DNA of 64,000 nt from Pseudoflavonifractor sp. An85 (GTDB lineage Bacteria > Bacillota > Clostridia > Oscillospirales > Oscillospiraceae), in contig NZ_NFHE01000009.1 in assembly GCF_002161235.1 (NCBI RefSeq), forward strand, positions 1 through 64,000. Direction: 5' to 3'. Under the pieces are notes generated by a model that was given only the letters and a program-made list of their open reading frames with translations, did no database searches and was not told where the DNA came from. Within the stretch, counting starts at the first letter, position 1; each line of letters begins with the position of its first letter. Of this stretch, positions 1 to 9,180 are shown piece after piece. Made by a program: the position numbers and the translations under genes.

Positions 1-83
1 GTTCATAGATAGATTGACGAAAGCCCCAAACGGCCCAAAATCAAACCCTCAAAATACAAGGGGGTAGTGCGCCCTTTTTCAGG

Positions 84-116
84 AACTCTCCGGCTGGCTG
101 GCCGGGGAGTTTTTTG
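84..116 (+). terminator. Rho-independent terminator
   Basis: An 11-bp stem (84-94 with 101-111, one G-T pair), a 6-nt loop and a T run follow. It would end transcription of a gene lying left of the window. Nothing else is recognisable in 1-243 apart from the ribosome site of the next gene. Confidence 0.8.
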
Positions 117-243
117 CGCTTCCCCCCCTCTCACACTCTCCCCCCTAAATACTTTACCAGCTGGGAAAGAACAAGATACGCTTCGCTCTTAACCAGCAGG
201 AAACCAAGTTTTCAACAACAGCCAAGAAAGGATGAGCAAAACC

Positions 244-1164
244 ATGAACATCGGCATCGACCATGGCTACTACGCCATCAAGACCCGGCATTTTTCTTTC
301 CCAGCCGGTATTACCGCCTATTCCCATGAACCCTACACCCTGCAGAACACGCTGGAGTACGGTGGAAAGTTCTTCGTGTGCGGGACCGGCAGACAGCCGA
401 TCCTGCGAAACAAGATGGAGAACGAGAACTACTACCTGCTGACCCTTGCGGCCATCGCCAAAGAAATCCAGCAGCGGGGCGCCAAGACAGAGTGTTCCGT
501 TACCATTGCAGCCGGCCTTCCTCTGGCTGGGTTTGGCCGGGAGAAGAAGTCTTTCCGGGAGTACCTTCGCCCTTCTTCCCAGCCGGTAAGCTTCCAGTTC
601 GAGGGCATCCCCTACAAAGTGACCGTCGAGGATGTGAAGCTGTTCCCACAGGGGTATTCCGCCCTGATGATCCACCCGGAACTCCTCCAGAACGAGCCCT
701 CCGTCCTGCTCATGGACATCGGCGGCTGGACGGTGGACCTGATGCGGCTGGACAACAATGTTCCCAACGCCGCCACCTGCCGGAGCCTGGAACTGGGGAT
801 GATCCGCTGCATCGACGAGGCGAAAGAACAGGTTCGCCGGGATGTGGGGCTGTCCGTTACCGACGCCCAGGTGGAGCGAGTGCTGGCGGGAAAGCCCTGC
901 AGCATGGACGAGGACGCCCGCAGCATCATCCAAAAGCAGGGCCGCCTTTACACCGAGCGCCTTCTCTCAGCGGCTATGGAAGCAGGGTTTGACCTCAAGG
1001 CCATCCCGGTGGTGATGCTGGGCGGCGGCGCAGCGGTGGTCAAGCGCAACGTGAGCGAGCAGGACGGCCTGTGTCGGGTTTTTGCCCTGCTGGACGACCG
1101 GGTAAACGCCGAAGGATTCGAGCGGATTTTGGGGCGTTTGTCGGGCGGTGTGGGCAAGGGATGA
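244..1164 (+). CDS. ParM/Alp-like actin-type plasmid segregation ATPase
   Basis: The 306-residue protein has the actin-ATPase layout: a phosphate-1 loop near residues 4-13 (GIDHGYYAIK), a phosphate-2 motif near residue 158 (MDIGGWTVDL) and an adenosine motif near 257 (MLGGGAAVVK). Such proteins form filaments that segregate plasmids or circular ICE intermediates. I prefer ATG 244 over ATG 232 because the AAAGGA ribosome site abuts 232 but is well spaced from 244. It overlaps the next small gene by ATGA, as parM-parR type pairs do. Family assignment is firm; the exact subfamily is not known. Confidence 0.85.
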   Translation: MNIGIDHGYYAIKTRHFSFPAGITAYSHEPYTLQNTLEYGGKFFVCGTGRQPILRNKMENENYYLLTLAAIAKEIQQRGAKTECSVTIAAGLPLAGFGREKKSFREYLRPSSQPVSFQFEGIPYKVTVEDVKLFPQGYSALMIHPELLQNEPSVLLMDIGGWTVDLMRLDNNVPNAATCRSLELGMIRCIDEAKEQVRRDVGLSVTDAQVERVLAGKPCSMDEDARSIIQKQGRLYTERLLSAAMEAGFDLKAIPVVMLGGGAAVVKRNVSEQDGLCRVFALLDDRVNAEGFERILGRLSGGVGKG

Positions 1165-1436
1165 GCAGGCCCCTTTTTATGTTCCGCCCAAACCTCCAGA
1201 ATGAGGACCACCGCCGGGCATGGGCACTGCTGCAGGCTGTGCCGGAAGGACAGAAAAGCGCCTTCCTGGTGAAAGCAATTCTGGACAGCGCCAGGCAGGA
1301 CGCCTTGGAGTCCACCCTGCGCCGCATCCTGCGGGAAGAACTTCAGGCTGTCCCTTCCCAGCCGGTACAGCAGCCGGAGGAAGCCATCCCACCGGAGATG
1401 CTGGGCTTTCTCAACACTCTCATGGATGATGAGTAA
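1161..1436 (+). CDS. Small segregation-partner-like protein
   Basis: A 91-residue protein starting at an ATGA overlap with the ParM-like gene, so it is translationally coupled. It has a basic N-terminal half (residues MFRPNLQNEDHRRAWALL and following, helical) and an acidic/proline C-terminus. Position suggests the adaptor (ParR-like) partner that links filament to DNA, but I see no clear ribbon-helix-helix signature, so the role is inferred from context only. Confidence 0.6.
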   Translation: MSRPLFMFRPNLQNEDHRRAWALLQAVPEGQKSAFLVKAILDSARQDALESTLRRILREELQAVPSQPVQQPEEAIPPEMLGFLNTLMDDE

Positions 1437-1591
1437 AATCCCCCAAAGAAGTCCCCAACATAGCCGTTATTGCTTGTGACGTTTGTTGCCCCTGCTTTGG
1501 CTGAAAGGTTGTTGGTCTTGGTAATAGCTTTCTCTTCGCTCTTCGGATATGCTTGTGTTGCCCGAAAGGAAAAGAACCAAGCAAAGGAGCG

Positions 1592-2137
1592 ATGGACGTG
1601 GAGACCAAGGGCGTAACCTGCAAAATCCCGCTGGACCTGCACAACAGGATCAGCGAGGAGATCCGGGAAACGGAGAGCACCATGAGCAAGTTTATTGAAA
1701 TGATCATCCAAGAGCATTATGAGAAAGGGGCTGGCAAATTCATGGCAAAGGGCAGAACACTGGCATTTCAGGTGAGCGAGGAATTGTTCCAGCGGGTCAA
1801 GGAATACCTGGAACGCTTTGAAAAAGTCCACCACCGCCGCCTGACGCAAAAGGAGTTCATCATCGGGCTGATCGAGCAGGCGCTGGAGGAAGCGGAGGAA
1901 GAATTCGAGGCCGCTGAGGCAGCCGGGCGGGAGGAACAGGAAGAAAGCGCCTGGGCCACCGCCCAGGGCGGGGAAACCGGCGAGGGCGAGGGTGACCCCA
2001 GCACGGGCCTCCCCAGCGAATACGCCGCCTGGAGCGTCCCACAGGAGGACGGACAGGAAACGGCGGATGAGGACGAGGGAGAAGCCGAGGACGAAGCGGC
2101 TGAGGCCGAGGATGCTGAAGAAGAAATCTACGCATAA
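1592..2137 (+). CDS. Putative ribbon-helix-helix DNA-binding protein with acidic tail
   Basis: 181 residues. Residues about 8-45 (CKIPLDLHNRISEEI...) and about 50-95 (LAFQVSEELFQRVKEYL...) each look like a short strand followed by two helices, resembling duplicated ribbon-helix-helix units; residues from about 105 on are extremely rich in Glu and Asp. ATG 1592 follows AAAGGAG at good spacing. A terminator follows. It may be a segregation or regulatory DNA binder; this is inferred from fold resemblance and position beside the ParM-like gene. Confidence 0.6.
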   Translation: MDVETKGVTCKIPLDLHNRISEEIRETESTMSKFIEMIIQEHYEKGAGKFMAKGRTLAFQVSEELFQRVKEYLERFEKVHHRRLTQKEFIIGLIEQALEEAEEEFEAAEAAGREEQEESAWATAQGGETGEGEGDPSTGLPSEYAAWSVPQEDGQETADEDEGEAEDEAAEAEDAEEEIYA

Positions 2138-2149
2138 GAGGAACAACAG

Positions 2150-2194
2150 CAGCCCGCAGGATTGGGTTCACCCCAGCCCCTGCGGGCTGTTTTC
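2150..2194 (+). terminator. Rho-independent terminator
   Basis: Perfect 11-bp arms (2150-2160 and 2179-2189) with a T run at 2190-2193, ending the segregation transcript. Confidence 0.85.
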
Positions 2195-2278
2195 CTATCA
2201 TTTGACACTGCACCATGAAAGGGGTGATGCCGGTTGATTGTGTAGCAGCGTTTCACCAAATTCATAAAAAGGAGCGTG

Positions 2279-3427
2279 ATGCCCAAAGCCATAACGTATA
2301 TTGACCTGTTTTCCGGCATCGGCGGGTTCCGGGAGGGACTCAGCCGGGCCGGAGGTTTTGTCTGCGTAGGCCATTGTGAGATCGACAAATATGCCGACCA
2401 AAGCTACCGTGCGCTGTTCGATACGAAAGGAGAGTGGTTCCGTGAGGACGTCCGAAAAGCCGACCCCGATGAAATGCCCGACTTCGACCTGCTGTGCGGG
2501 GGATTTCCCTGCCAATCTTTTTCTATTGCTGGACACCGTGGAGGGTTTGCAGACCCAAGAGGTACGCTGTTCTTTGAAATTGCCCGGCTGACTGCGGCAA
2601 AAAGGCCTGCGTATCTGCTGCTTGAAAACGTACCCGGCCTGCTTAACCATGACGGAGGCCGGACGTTTGCGGCCATCCTCCATACGCTGGATGGATTGGG
2701 GTATGGTGTGGAATGGCAGGTGCTTAACAGCAAAGATTTCGGCGTCCCTCAATCCCGCAAGAGGGTGTACCTTGTCGGATATCTTGATGAAAGATGCAGA
2801 GGAAAAATACTTCCTTTCACCGAAACAGCAGGAACGCCTCTTAAGCAAATCCGCCCCGGCGCACAGGGGGAGCGCATCTACTCCCCGGAAGGAGTAAGCT
2901 GCACCTTGACCTCCCAGGCAGGCGGGATGGGCGGGAAAACCGGGCTGTACTGCACAGGCGTTCCCATCAAGGAAAACACGAAAAAGGGATATAAAATGGC
3001 ATATCCCGGCGACAGTGTGGATTTGGCCTATCCCACCCTCAATACCCGCCGCGGCAGGGTGGGCAGGAAAATCGCCCACACCATCACAACCGGGAGCAGC
3101 CAAGGCACCCTTTGCTGTGTGGATATGAACGAGGAACCGGAGCTGACGGACTATGCCCGCTGCCTCACCGCCAAGCAGAACGGCGGGATCCGCAGCCATA
3201 AGCGGGAAGCCTCCGGTGTGTGGGACGGATGCCGCATCCGCCGCCTCACGCCACGGGAATGCCTGCGGATCCAGGGATGGACGGATGAACGCATCGACCT
3301 TGTCCTGCCGCTCCAATCCGACGCCCAGCTTTACAAGCAGGCCGGGAACGGCGTCACCGTCAATGTGGTGGAGGCCATCGGAAAGCGGCTGGCCGCCGCC
3401 CATCGGGAGGTGAACGCTGTCGATTGA
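2279..3427 (+). CDS. DNA (cytosine-5)-methyltransferase
   Basis: 382 residues with the C5-methylase motif order: motif I (DLFSGIGGFREGL, residues 8-20) binds SAM; motif IV has the catalytic Pro-Cys-Gln near residue 78 (GGFPCQSFS); motif VI is ENV near 117; motif VIII is QSRKRVYLVGY; motif X is QAGNGVTVNVVEAIGKRL. The target-recognition region lies between about 185 and 300. No restriction endonuclease gene is adjacent, so it is an orphan methylase, commonly carried by mobile elements to evade host restriction. Starts are GTG 2276 or ATG 2279; the AAAAAGGAG site supports ATG 2279. Confidence 0.93.
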   Translation: MPKAITYIDLFSGIGGFREGLSRAGGFVCVGHCEIDKYADQSYRALFDTKGEWFREDVRKADPDEMPDFDLLCGGFPCQSFSIAGHRGGFADPRGTLFFEIARLTAAKRPAYLLLENVPGLLNHDGGRTFAAILHTLDGLGYGVEWQVLNSKDFGVPQSRKRVYLVGYLDERCRGKILPFTETAGTPLKQIRPGAQGERIYSPEGVSCTLTSQAGGMGGKTGLYCTGVPIKENTKKGYKMAYPGDSVDLAYPTLNTRRGRVGRKIAHTITTGSSQGTLCCVDMNEEPELTDYARCLTAKQNGGIRSHKREASGVWDGCRIRRLTPRECLRIQGWTDERIDLVLPLQSDAQLYKQAGNGVTVNVVEAIGKRLAAAHREVNAVD

Positions 3428-4376
3428 CCTGAAAGACCAGTTCTTCGGCTGCGAGATCGAGATGACGGGGCTGACCCGCCAACAGGCTGCGGAAGCAGTG
3501 GCTGACCTGTTCGGCGCCACCGCCATCCACTCCCGTTCCTCCCGCACCTATGACCCATGGGAGGTCACCGACAACGAGGGGAAAACATGGCGCTTTGTCT
3601 TTGACGCCAGCATCCGCGCCACCCATCGGAGTGGGCGCAGGCAGCTTTCCACAGGCGATGACACCTACAAAGTGGAGATGAACTCCCCCAAGCTGGAATA
3701 CAGCGAGATGGGGAAGCTTCAAGATGTAGTACGCACCCTCCGCCATGCGGGGGCTGTGGTCAATTCATCCTGCGGGATGCACGTCCATGTGGACGCCTCC
3801 AAGCACACCCCGCAGAGTTTGAAGAACGCCCTGTCCATCATGTACTCCAAGGAGGATATCCTGTTCAAAGCCCTCAACGTGGACGAACGCCGGGTAGAAC
3901 GCTGGTGCCAGAAGGTGCGGGAACCCATGCTGGAGAAGATCCGCAGGCTGCCCACCAACACCACCATGGACCGCCTCAAGCGGGAATGGTACGAGGGAGG
4001 CGATGGCAGCTACGAGCACTACAACTGGACCCGGTACTACGCTTTGAACCTTCATTCGGTGTTCTATCGCGGCACATTGGAGTGGCGCTGTTTTGAGAGC
4101 ACCCTCCATGCCGGCAAGGTGCGCGCCAATATTACGCTGGCGCTGGCCATCTCCGCCCAAGCCATCAATCAGAAGCGGACGGTGATGCGGAAAACCGAGA
4201 TCAGCGAGAACCCCGCCTTCACCTTCCGCACCTTTTTGCTCCGCCTCGGCCTGATTGGGCCGGAGTACAAAAATGTGCGTGAACACCTGCTCTCCAATCT
4301 TCCCGGCGACAGGGCCTGGCGCTATGACAAATCCCAGTACCCCAGCCTGCAGAACCGCAGCAATCAAGAACGATAG
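3423..4376 (+). CDS. Amidoligase-family enzyme (COOH-NH2 ligase fold)
   Basis: About 317 residues matching the amidoligase family (Pfam Amidoligase_2 type): GCEIEMTG at residues 9-16, SSCGMHVHVDAS near 115-126, and LEWRCFEST near 218. The family forms amide bonds at carboxyl groups, often making gamma-glutamyl-type linkages, and is typically paired with cyclotransferases, as here. The frame is open only from CTG 3417; the ribosome site GGGAGGTGA (3405-3413) points to ATT 3423 as start, with no ATG until 3462, which would remove the GCEIEMTG motif. It overlaps the methylase stop by 5 bases. Confidence 0.8.
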   Translation: MDLKDQFFGCEIEMTGLTRQQAAEAVADLFGATAIHSRSSRTYDPWEVTDNEGKTWRFVFDASIRATHRSGRRQLSTGDDTYKVEMNSPKLEYSEMGKLQDVVRTLRHAGAVVNSSCGMHVHVDASKHTPQSLKNALSIMYSKEDILFKALNVDERRVERWCQKVREPMLEKIRRLPTNTTMDRLKREWYEGGDGSYEHYNWTRYYALNLHSVFYRGTLEWRCFESTLHAGKVRANITLALAISAQAINQKRTVMRKTEISENPAFTFRTFLLRLGLIGPEYKNVREHLLSNLPGDRAWRYDKSQYPSLQNRSNQER

Positions 4377-4386
4377 GAGATGATGA

Positions 4387-4899
4387 AAAACCAAAGGGAA
4401 ACTTTACTTTGCCTACGGCTCCAACATGAACCTGAACCAGATGGCCTTCCGCTGCCCGGACGCCCAGGTGGTGGATACCGTCCGTCTGGAAGGATACCGC
4501 CTCGCTTTCTGCATGAATGGCGGCGGGCATGGTGTTGCCACCATCCTGCCGGAGCAGGACAGCTTTGTGGATGGCGTCCTCTGGCGCATTTCGGAACGGG
4601 ATGAGCAGAGCCTGGACCTTTATGAGGGATTCCCCCGGCTGTATGGGAAGGAGCCTGTCACTGTGGTCGACCCGGATGGCCTGAAGCGGGAAGTCATGGC
4701 CTATACCATGAACAGCCCCTACAAGGACGTCCCCGCACTACCCTCTAAATCCTATCTGGAGGGCATCCTCAATGGCTGCCGGCAGAATGGGATTGAAACC
4801 GCTTCTATTTTGGAAGCGGTCTGGCTCACTCAGCAGGATACGCATCACAAGGCGATCCCTCGAAAAAAGCCCCGCCAGAAAAATGGCGAGGAACGATAA
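4387..4899 (+). CDS. Gamma-glutamylcyclotransferase-like (GGCT/AIG2) protein, start unclear
   Basis: About 170 residues with the hallmark FAYGSNMN at the N-terminus and a conserved acidic residue in LDLYEGFP near 79. The family cleaves gamma-glutamyl amines, releasing 5-oxoproline, and fits as the counter-enzyme of the upstream amidoligase. Oddly the frame has no ATG, GTG or TTG before the YGSN motif: AGGAG is followed by ATGATG in another frame, with an AAAAA run just after, so either an A has been gained or translation starts at a non-standard codon. ATG 4426 would delete the active-site motif. Confidence 0.75.
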   Translation, partial: KTKGKLYFAYGSNMNLNQMAFRCPDAQVVDTVRLEGYRLAFCMNGGGHGVATILPEQDSFVDGVLWRISERDEQSLDLYEGFPRLYGKEPVTVVDPDGLKREVMAYTMNSPYKDVPALPSKSYLEGILNGCRQNGIETASILEAVWLTQQDTHHKAIPRKKPRQKNGEER

Positions 4900-4908
4900 A
4901 TCTGCTTT

Positions 4909-4958
4909 AGCCCCCGTGGGTTTGAGGGTTTCCCTCAAATCTGCGGGGGCTTTTTTTA
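4909..4958 (+). terminator. Rho-independent terminator
   Basis: A long hairpin (AGCCCCCG... pairing with ...CGGGGGCT, with inner GAGGG/CCCTC) followed by TTTTTTT at 4951-4957. It separates the amidoligase pair from the adhesin gene. Confidence 0.9.
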
Positions 4959-4980
4959 TTTTGCCTAAAAGGAGATTGTT

Positions 4981-7900
4981 ATGAAAAATCTTAAAAGAGT
5001 GCTGTCCCTGATGATGGCGGTGCTGCTCTGCTTTGGGCTCTTCCCTGGCAGCGCCCTTGCCGCCGAGAATGATTATGACGGGTACCTCGCCATGATCGAA
5101 TACAAAGACCGCCGTTATTCTCTCAGCGAAAACCTCCCTGCGCCTTTTGGCGGGCGTACAACTGAGGAATTCTTCGAGCTGCGGATCAATGATTTACGCA
5201 CATACCGCACCGCCTACTGCATCCAGATGGGTGTACGGGCTAACAGCGGCATCGGCTATGAGTCCTCGGATGATTACGCCTCTTTCACAGAAGAACAAAA
5301 GGCGCTGATCAACACCGCCCTCACCCTGGGCTACAACATGGAAACCGGCACAAAGTACGGGGGCAGCGCCATCGATGAGTACATCGCCACCCAAATCCTC
5401 ATCTGGCTCATTGCCCACAACCAGCTCGGCACAGGGTATGAGAGCCAGATCGTGGACGAGATCACTGCCAACAGCCCTGCGGCGAAGCCCATCTTCTATA
5501 CTCTGCGGGAAAACGTGATGAACTACCGCACGATCCCGTCCTTTACCACAGATGACCCCGGTGCGGTTGGGGCCTATACCCATGCCTTGCAGTACAATGA
5601 GAGCACCGGAAAAAATGAAACGACGCTGGTAGATGAGAACAATGTGCTGGGCGATTTCACCTTCAGCTGCCCCGGCGTGGATTTTTCCGTGGACGGAAAC
5701 CAGCTGCACGTTTCCACCAGTGAGACGGAATTCGGGACCATTACCGCTGAAAAGAGCCTGCCCTCTTCCATCCCCGGTGTGGTCACCGGCGGCACGAGAT
5801 ACTGGCTGCGGGATACCTATCAAAATGTTGTCACCTTCGATGTGGAGGGCGAGGCCCAGCCGGTGGAGTGCTACTTCTCCCTCGAAATCAGATCCGGCAC
5901 CCTGCAGATCGTGAAAACCTCCGAGGATGGCGAGGTTTCCGGCATCCCCTTCCACATCTCCGGCAACGGGGTGGAACGGGATGTGGTGACAGGCCCAGAT
6001 GGTACCATCGGGGTGGGCAATATCCAAGCCGGCACTTACACCGTCACCGAGCAGTCACCGGACCGATACGTCCAGCCCGCTTCCCAGCAGGTGACCATTT
6101 ACCCCGGCCAGACCGCCAGCGTCAGTTTTGCCAATGTGCTGAAGAAGTTCACCGTCACCATGGAAAAGGTGGATTCCGTCACTGGGGAAGCCCAGGGCGA
6201 CGCCTTCCTGGATGGCGCGGTGTACGGAATGTTCAAAGGTGAAACCCTGCTGGACACCTACACCACTTCGAGCGGGGGAAAATTCACCACCAAGGAGTAT
6301 CCCTGCGGCACGGATTACACCATTCGAGAGATCTCGCCCAGCGAGGGGTACCTGCTGGATGAAACCGTCTATCCTGTGGGCGCAGAGCCGGGGAACTTCA
6401 CGCTGGAACACAACAGCGTCCCCATGACCGCAACAGAGGATGTGGTGCTCGGCTCCATTGCCATTACCAAGCACACCGACCAGCCCGCCATTCCAGAGCA
6501 GGACGCTCCGGCACCTGAGACGGAGTCCCCCACTGAGGAAGAAGCTACCGTCCCTGAAGAACAGCAGACTGAAAGCGCAGAGGAAACTCCCGCCCCCAGC
6601 ACACCTGAAAATGGCGCTGTTTCTGAAAGCGGCTCCGAGCCTTCCAGCCAGCCGGAGGAAAACGAAGCAGCCATCGAGAACCAGGCCGGGGATGCCAGCG
6701 CCGCCCCGGAAAACGACGCTGTACAGGAACCAGCCAATATCGACCAGCCTGATGCATCCGATGCGGAAGCAGAAGCTGTGCCGCTGGCCGTTACCAGCAA
6801 TGAGGTGCAGATCGAGCAGCCGGAGGCCGGGGCTGAGTTTCAGGTCTATCTGGCCAGTGCTGGCAGTTACGAGAACGCCAAAGAGTCTGAACGGGATATC
6901 CTGCTGACAGATTCCTATGGTTTCGCCCAATCGAAGTCACTCCCATACGGCCTGTATGTGGTGCATCAAACCGCTGGCGCCGAGGGGCAAAAATTCGTCC
7001 CGGATTTCTCCGTGTTCATTTCCGAGCATGGCAAAACTTATTACTTCATCCTGAACAACCCCACCTTTACCTCCCTCATCCGCTTTGAAAAGAGGGACGC
7101 CGAATCCGGCGAGATCATCCCGCTGGCCGGCACCTCCGTGAAGATCCGCAATGCGGATACCGGCGAATGGGTGGTGCAGCACATCAACTATCCCAGCCCC
7201 ATGGACATCGACACCTTCGTGACGGATTCCACAGGGACCCTCATGCTGCCGGAGGCCCTGGGCTTTGGAAATTACGAGTTGTATGAACAGCAGAGCCCCT
7301 GGGGTTATGTTCTGGATGACGAGCCTGTACCCTTTGTGGTGGATGGCACCCAGGACGTTGTCACCGTGACAAAGTACAACACGGTTCAGAAAGGCACCAT
7401 CACCGTCCACAAGGAGGGCGAGGTGTTCAGCCATGTGCCAGAAGCCGGTGGCCTCTACCAGCCGCAGTATGAGGCGCAGGGCCAGCCGGGCGCCGTTTAC
7501 GACATCGCCGCTCTGGAGGATATCGTCACCCCGGATGGCGTCGTTCACGCAAAGGCCGGAGAACTGGTGACTACCCTGACCACAGGAAGCGATGGGACCG
7601 CCACATCGGAGCCCTTGTACCTGGGCCGCTACCAAGTTTCTGAACGGACAGCGCCCGCAGGCACGGTGCTGGATTCCGAGCCGAAGGAAGTCACCCTCGC
7701 CTACGCTGGCCAGGAGGTGTCTGTCACCACCGCCGATGTAGGCTTCGTCAATGAACGTCAGAAGGTGGAGATCAGCCTCAAAAAGCTGCTGGAACAGGAT
7801 GAGACCTTCTCCATCGGGATGAATGAGGAATGGAAGAACATTACCTTCGGCCTGTTCGCCGCAGAGGAAATCATCGCCGCCGATGGCAGTTCCATCCCCG

Positions 7901-9180
7901 CCGATGGCCTTATTGAGACCACCGGCATCGATGAAAACGGGAACGCCTCCTTCAAAACCGACCTCCCCTGCGGGGCCTCGCTGTATGTAAAAGAGATCGG
8001 TACGGATGAGCACTACCTGTTGAGCGACGAGAAATACCCTGTGGTGTTTGAGTACGCCGGGCAGGACGTCGCCACCGTGCAGCTGGAGGTCAATGACGGA
8101 GAAGCCATGGAAAACACGCTGAAGTATGGCAAGGTATCCGGCTGGAAGGTGGACCAGGACGGATTCGAGTTGGGCGGCGCCGTGATTGGCCTGTTCCGCT
8201 TTGACGAAACCGAGTTCACAAAAGAAACCGCCCTCATGGTCACCGAGAGCAATCCCATCGGGTACTTTGAATTTGACCGGGTACCCATTGGCAATTGGGT
8301 CATTCGTGAGATCGCAGCGCCGGAAGCCTTCGTACTGAGCGAGGAAACCTTCCCTGTGGAGATCACCGAAGATGGGCAGACCATTGAGATCACCATGGAA
8401 AACCAAATCATCCGGGGTACTGTGGAAACCACCAAGGTAGACGCCGACTTCCCGGAGAATACGCTGTCCGGTGCCATCTTCGAGGTGTATGCCGATGTGG
8501 ACCACAACGGGGAGTTCGACCCTGACATCGACAAGCTGGCGGGTGAAATGGCTGAGTCCGAGGGCGGCGTCTATCAGCTGAAGGACTTGCAGTACGGAGA
8601 TTACTTCCTGCACGAGAAGGAAGCCCCTGCATTTTTCCAGCGTGACGAGGGGTACTATCCCTTCTCCATCACGGAAAACGGCGCCATCGTGCGGGTGGAA
8701 ACCGAAGCTGGCGTGGGCTTCCTCAACCATGCACAGACCGGCTCCCTGAAGGTGGTCAAGACAGCCGATGACGACCAAATCGAAGGCCGCACCTTCAAGA
8801 TCACCGGCACCGACTTCATGGGCAACGCCTATGAGCAGGAGTTCCAGACCGATGAGAACGGTGAGATCAACGTCACCCTCCGTGTGGGCGAGTACACCGT
8901 TTCCGAGGTGGCCGGTGAGGATGCTGAACAGTATATCCTGCCGGATGACCAGACCGTGGAGATCCTGGCTGGTGAAACCGTCACCGTGGCGATGCACAAC
9001 AAGCTGGTGCCGGAAGTCCCCACCGTTCCTCAGACGGGAGACAGCCCCTGGATGCCCGCAGTTTTGATTGGCCTTTCCGTTCTGGCGCTGCTGGCAGGCG
9101 GCGGGCTCCTCGCCATGCACCTTGTGGGCAAAAAGAAGAGATCCGCAGGCGGCCATGACAGGAACCAGGATATCCGATGA
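4981..9180 (+). CDS. Thioester/SpaA-type LPXTG-anchored surface adhesin
   Basis: 1,399 residues, secreted. Residues 1-27 form a signal peptide ending ALA-AEN. Residues about 30-200 resemble a thioester domain: Cys80 in AYCIQMG and Gln138 in ATQILIW are the expected cross-linking pair that lets such adhesins bond covalently to host targets. Then follow many SpaA/prealbumin-like repeats of the form 'KVD..G..L..A.F.V', typical of isopeptide-stabilised pilin domains, interrupted by a Glu/Pro/Ala-rich spacer at about 505-600. The C-terminus has VPQTGD near 1347, a membrane helix and KKKR: a cell-wall sorting signal. The sortase gene overlaps its stop codon, so they act together. Confidence 0.9.
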   Translation: MKNLKRVLSLMMAVLLCFGLFPGSALAAENDYDGYLAMIEYKDRRYSLSENLPAPFGGRTTEEFFELRINDLRTYRTAYCIQMGVRANSGIGYESSDDYASFTEEQKALINTALTLGYNMETGTKYGGSAIDEYIATQILIWLIAHNQLGTGYESQIVDEITANSPAAKPIFYTLRENVMNYRTIPSFTTDDPGAVGAYTHALQYNESTGKNETTLVDENNVLGDFTFSCPGVDFSVDGNQLHVSTSETEFGTITAEKSLPSSIPGVVTGGTRYWLRDTYQNVVTFDVEGEAQPVECYFSLEIRSGTLQIVKTSEDGEVSGIPFHISGNGVERDVVTGPDGTIGVGNIQAGTYTVTEQSPDRYVQPASQQVTIYPGQTASVSFANVLKKFTVTMEKVDSVTGEAQGDAFLDGAVYGMFKGETLLDTYTTSSGGKFTTKEYPCGTDYTIREISPSEGYLLDETVYPVGAEPGNFTLEHNSVPMTATEDVVLGSIAITKHTDQPAIPEQDAPAPETESPTEEEATVPEEQQTESAEETPAPSTPENGAVSESGSEPSSQPEENEAAIENQAGDASAAPENDAVQEPANIDQPDASDAEAEAVPLAVTSNEVQIEQPEAGAEFQVYLASAGSYENAKESERDILLTDSYGFAQSKSLPYGLYVVHQTAGAEGQKFVPDFSVFISEHGKTYYFILNNPTFTSLIRFEKRDAESGEIIPLAGTSVKIRNADTGEWVVQHINYPSPMDIDTFVTDSTGTLMLPEALGFGNYELYEQQSPWGYVLDDEPVPFVVDGTQDVVTVTKYNTVQKGTITVHKEGEVFSHVPEAGGLYQPQYEAQGQPGAVYDIAALEDIVTPDGVVHAKAGELVTTLTTGSDGTATSEPLYLGRYQVSERTAPAGTVLDSEPKEVTLAYAGQEVSVTTADVGFVNERQKVEISLKKLLEQDETFSIGMNEEWKNITFGLFAAEEIIAADGSSIPADGLIETTGIDENGNASFKTDLPCGASLYVKEIGTDEHYLLSDEKYPVVFEYAGQDVATVQLEVNDGEAMENTLKYGKVSGWKVDQDGFELGGAVIGLFRFDETEFTKETALMVTESNPIGYFEFDRVPIGNWVIREIAAPEAFVLSEETFPVEITEDGQTIEITMENQIIRGTVETTKVDADFPENTLSGAIFEVYADVDHNGEFDPDIDKLAGEMAESEGGVYQLKDLQYGDYFLHEKEAPAFFQRDEGYYPFSITENGAIVRVETEAGVGFLNHAQTGSLKVVKTADDDQIEGRTFKITGTDFMGNAYEQEFQTDENGEINVTLRVGEYTVSEVAGEDAEQYILPDDQTVEILAGETVTVAMHNKLVPEVPTVPQTGDSPWMPAVLIGLSVLALLAGGGLLAMHLVGKKKRSAGGHDRNQDIR

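Noticed and set aside
6937-9156. 739-residue open frame on the minus strand opposite the adhesin
   Set aside because: Antisense shadow of a GC-rich repetitive gene; no ribosome site and the plus-strand gene has clear domains.
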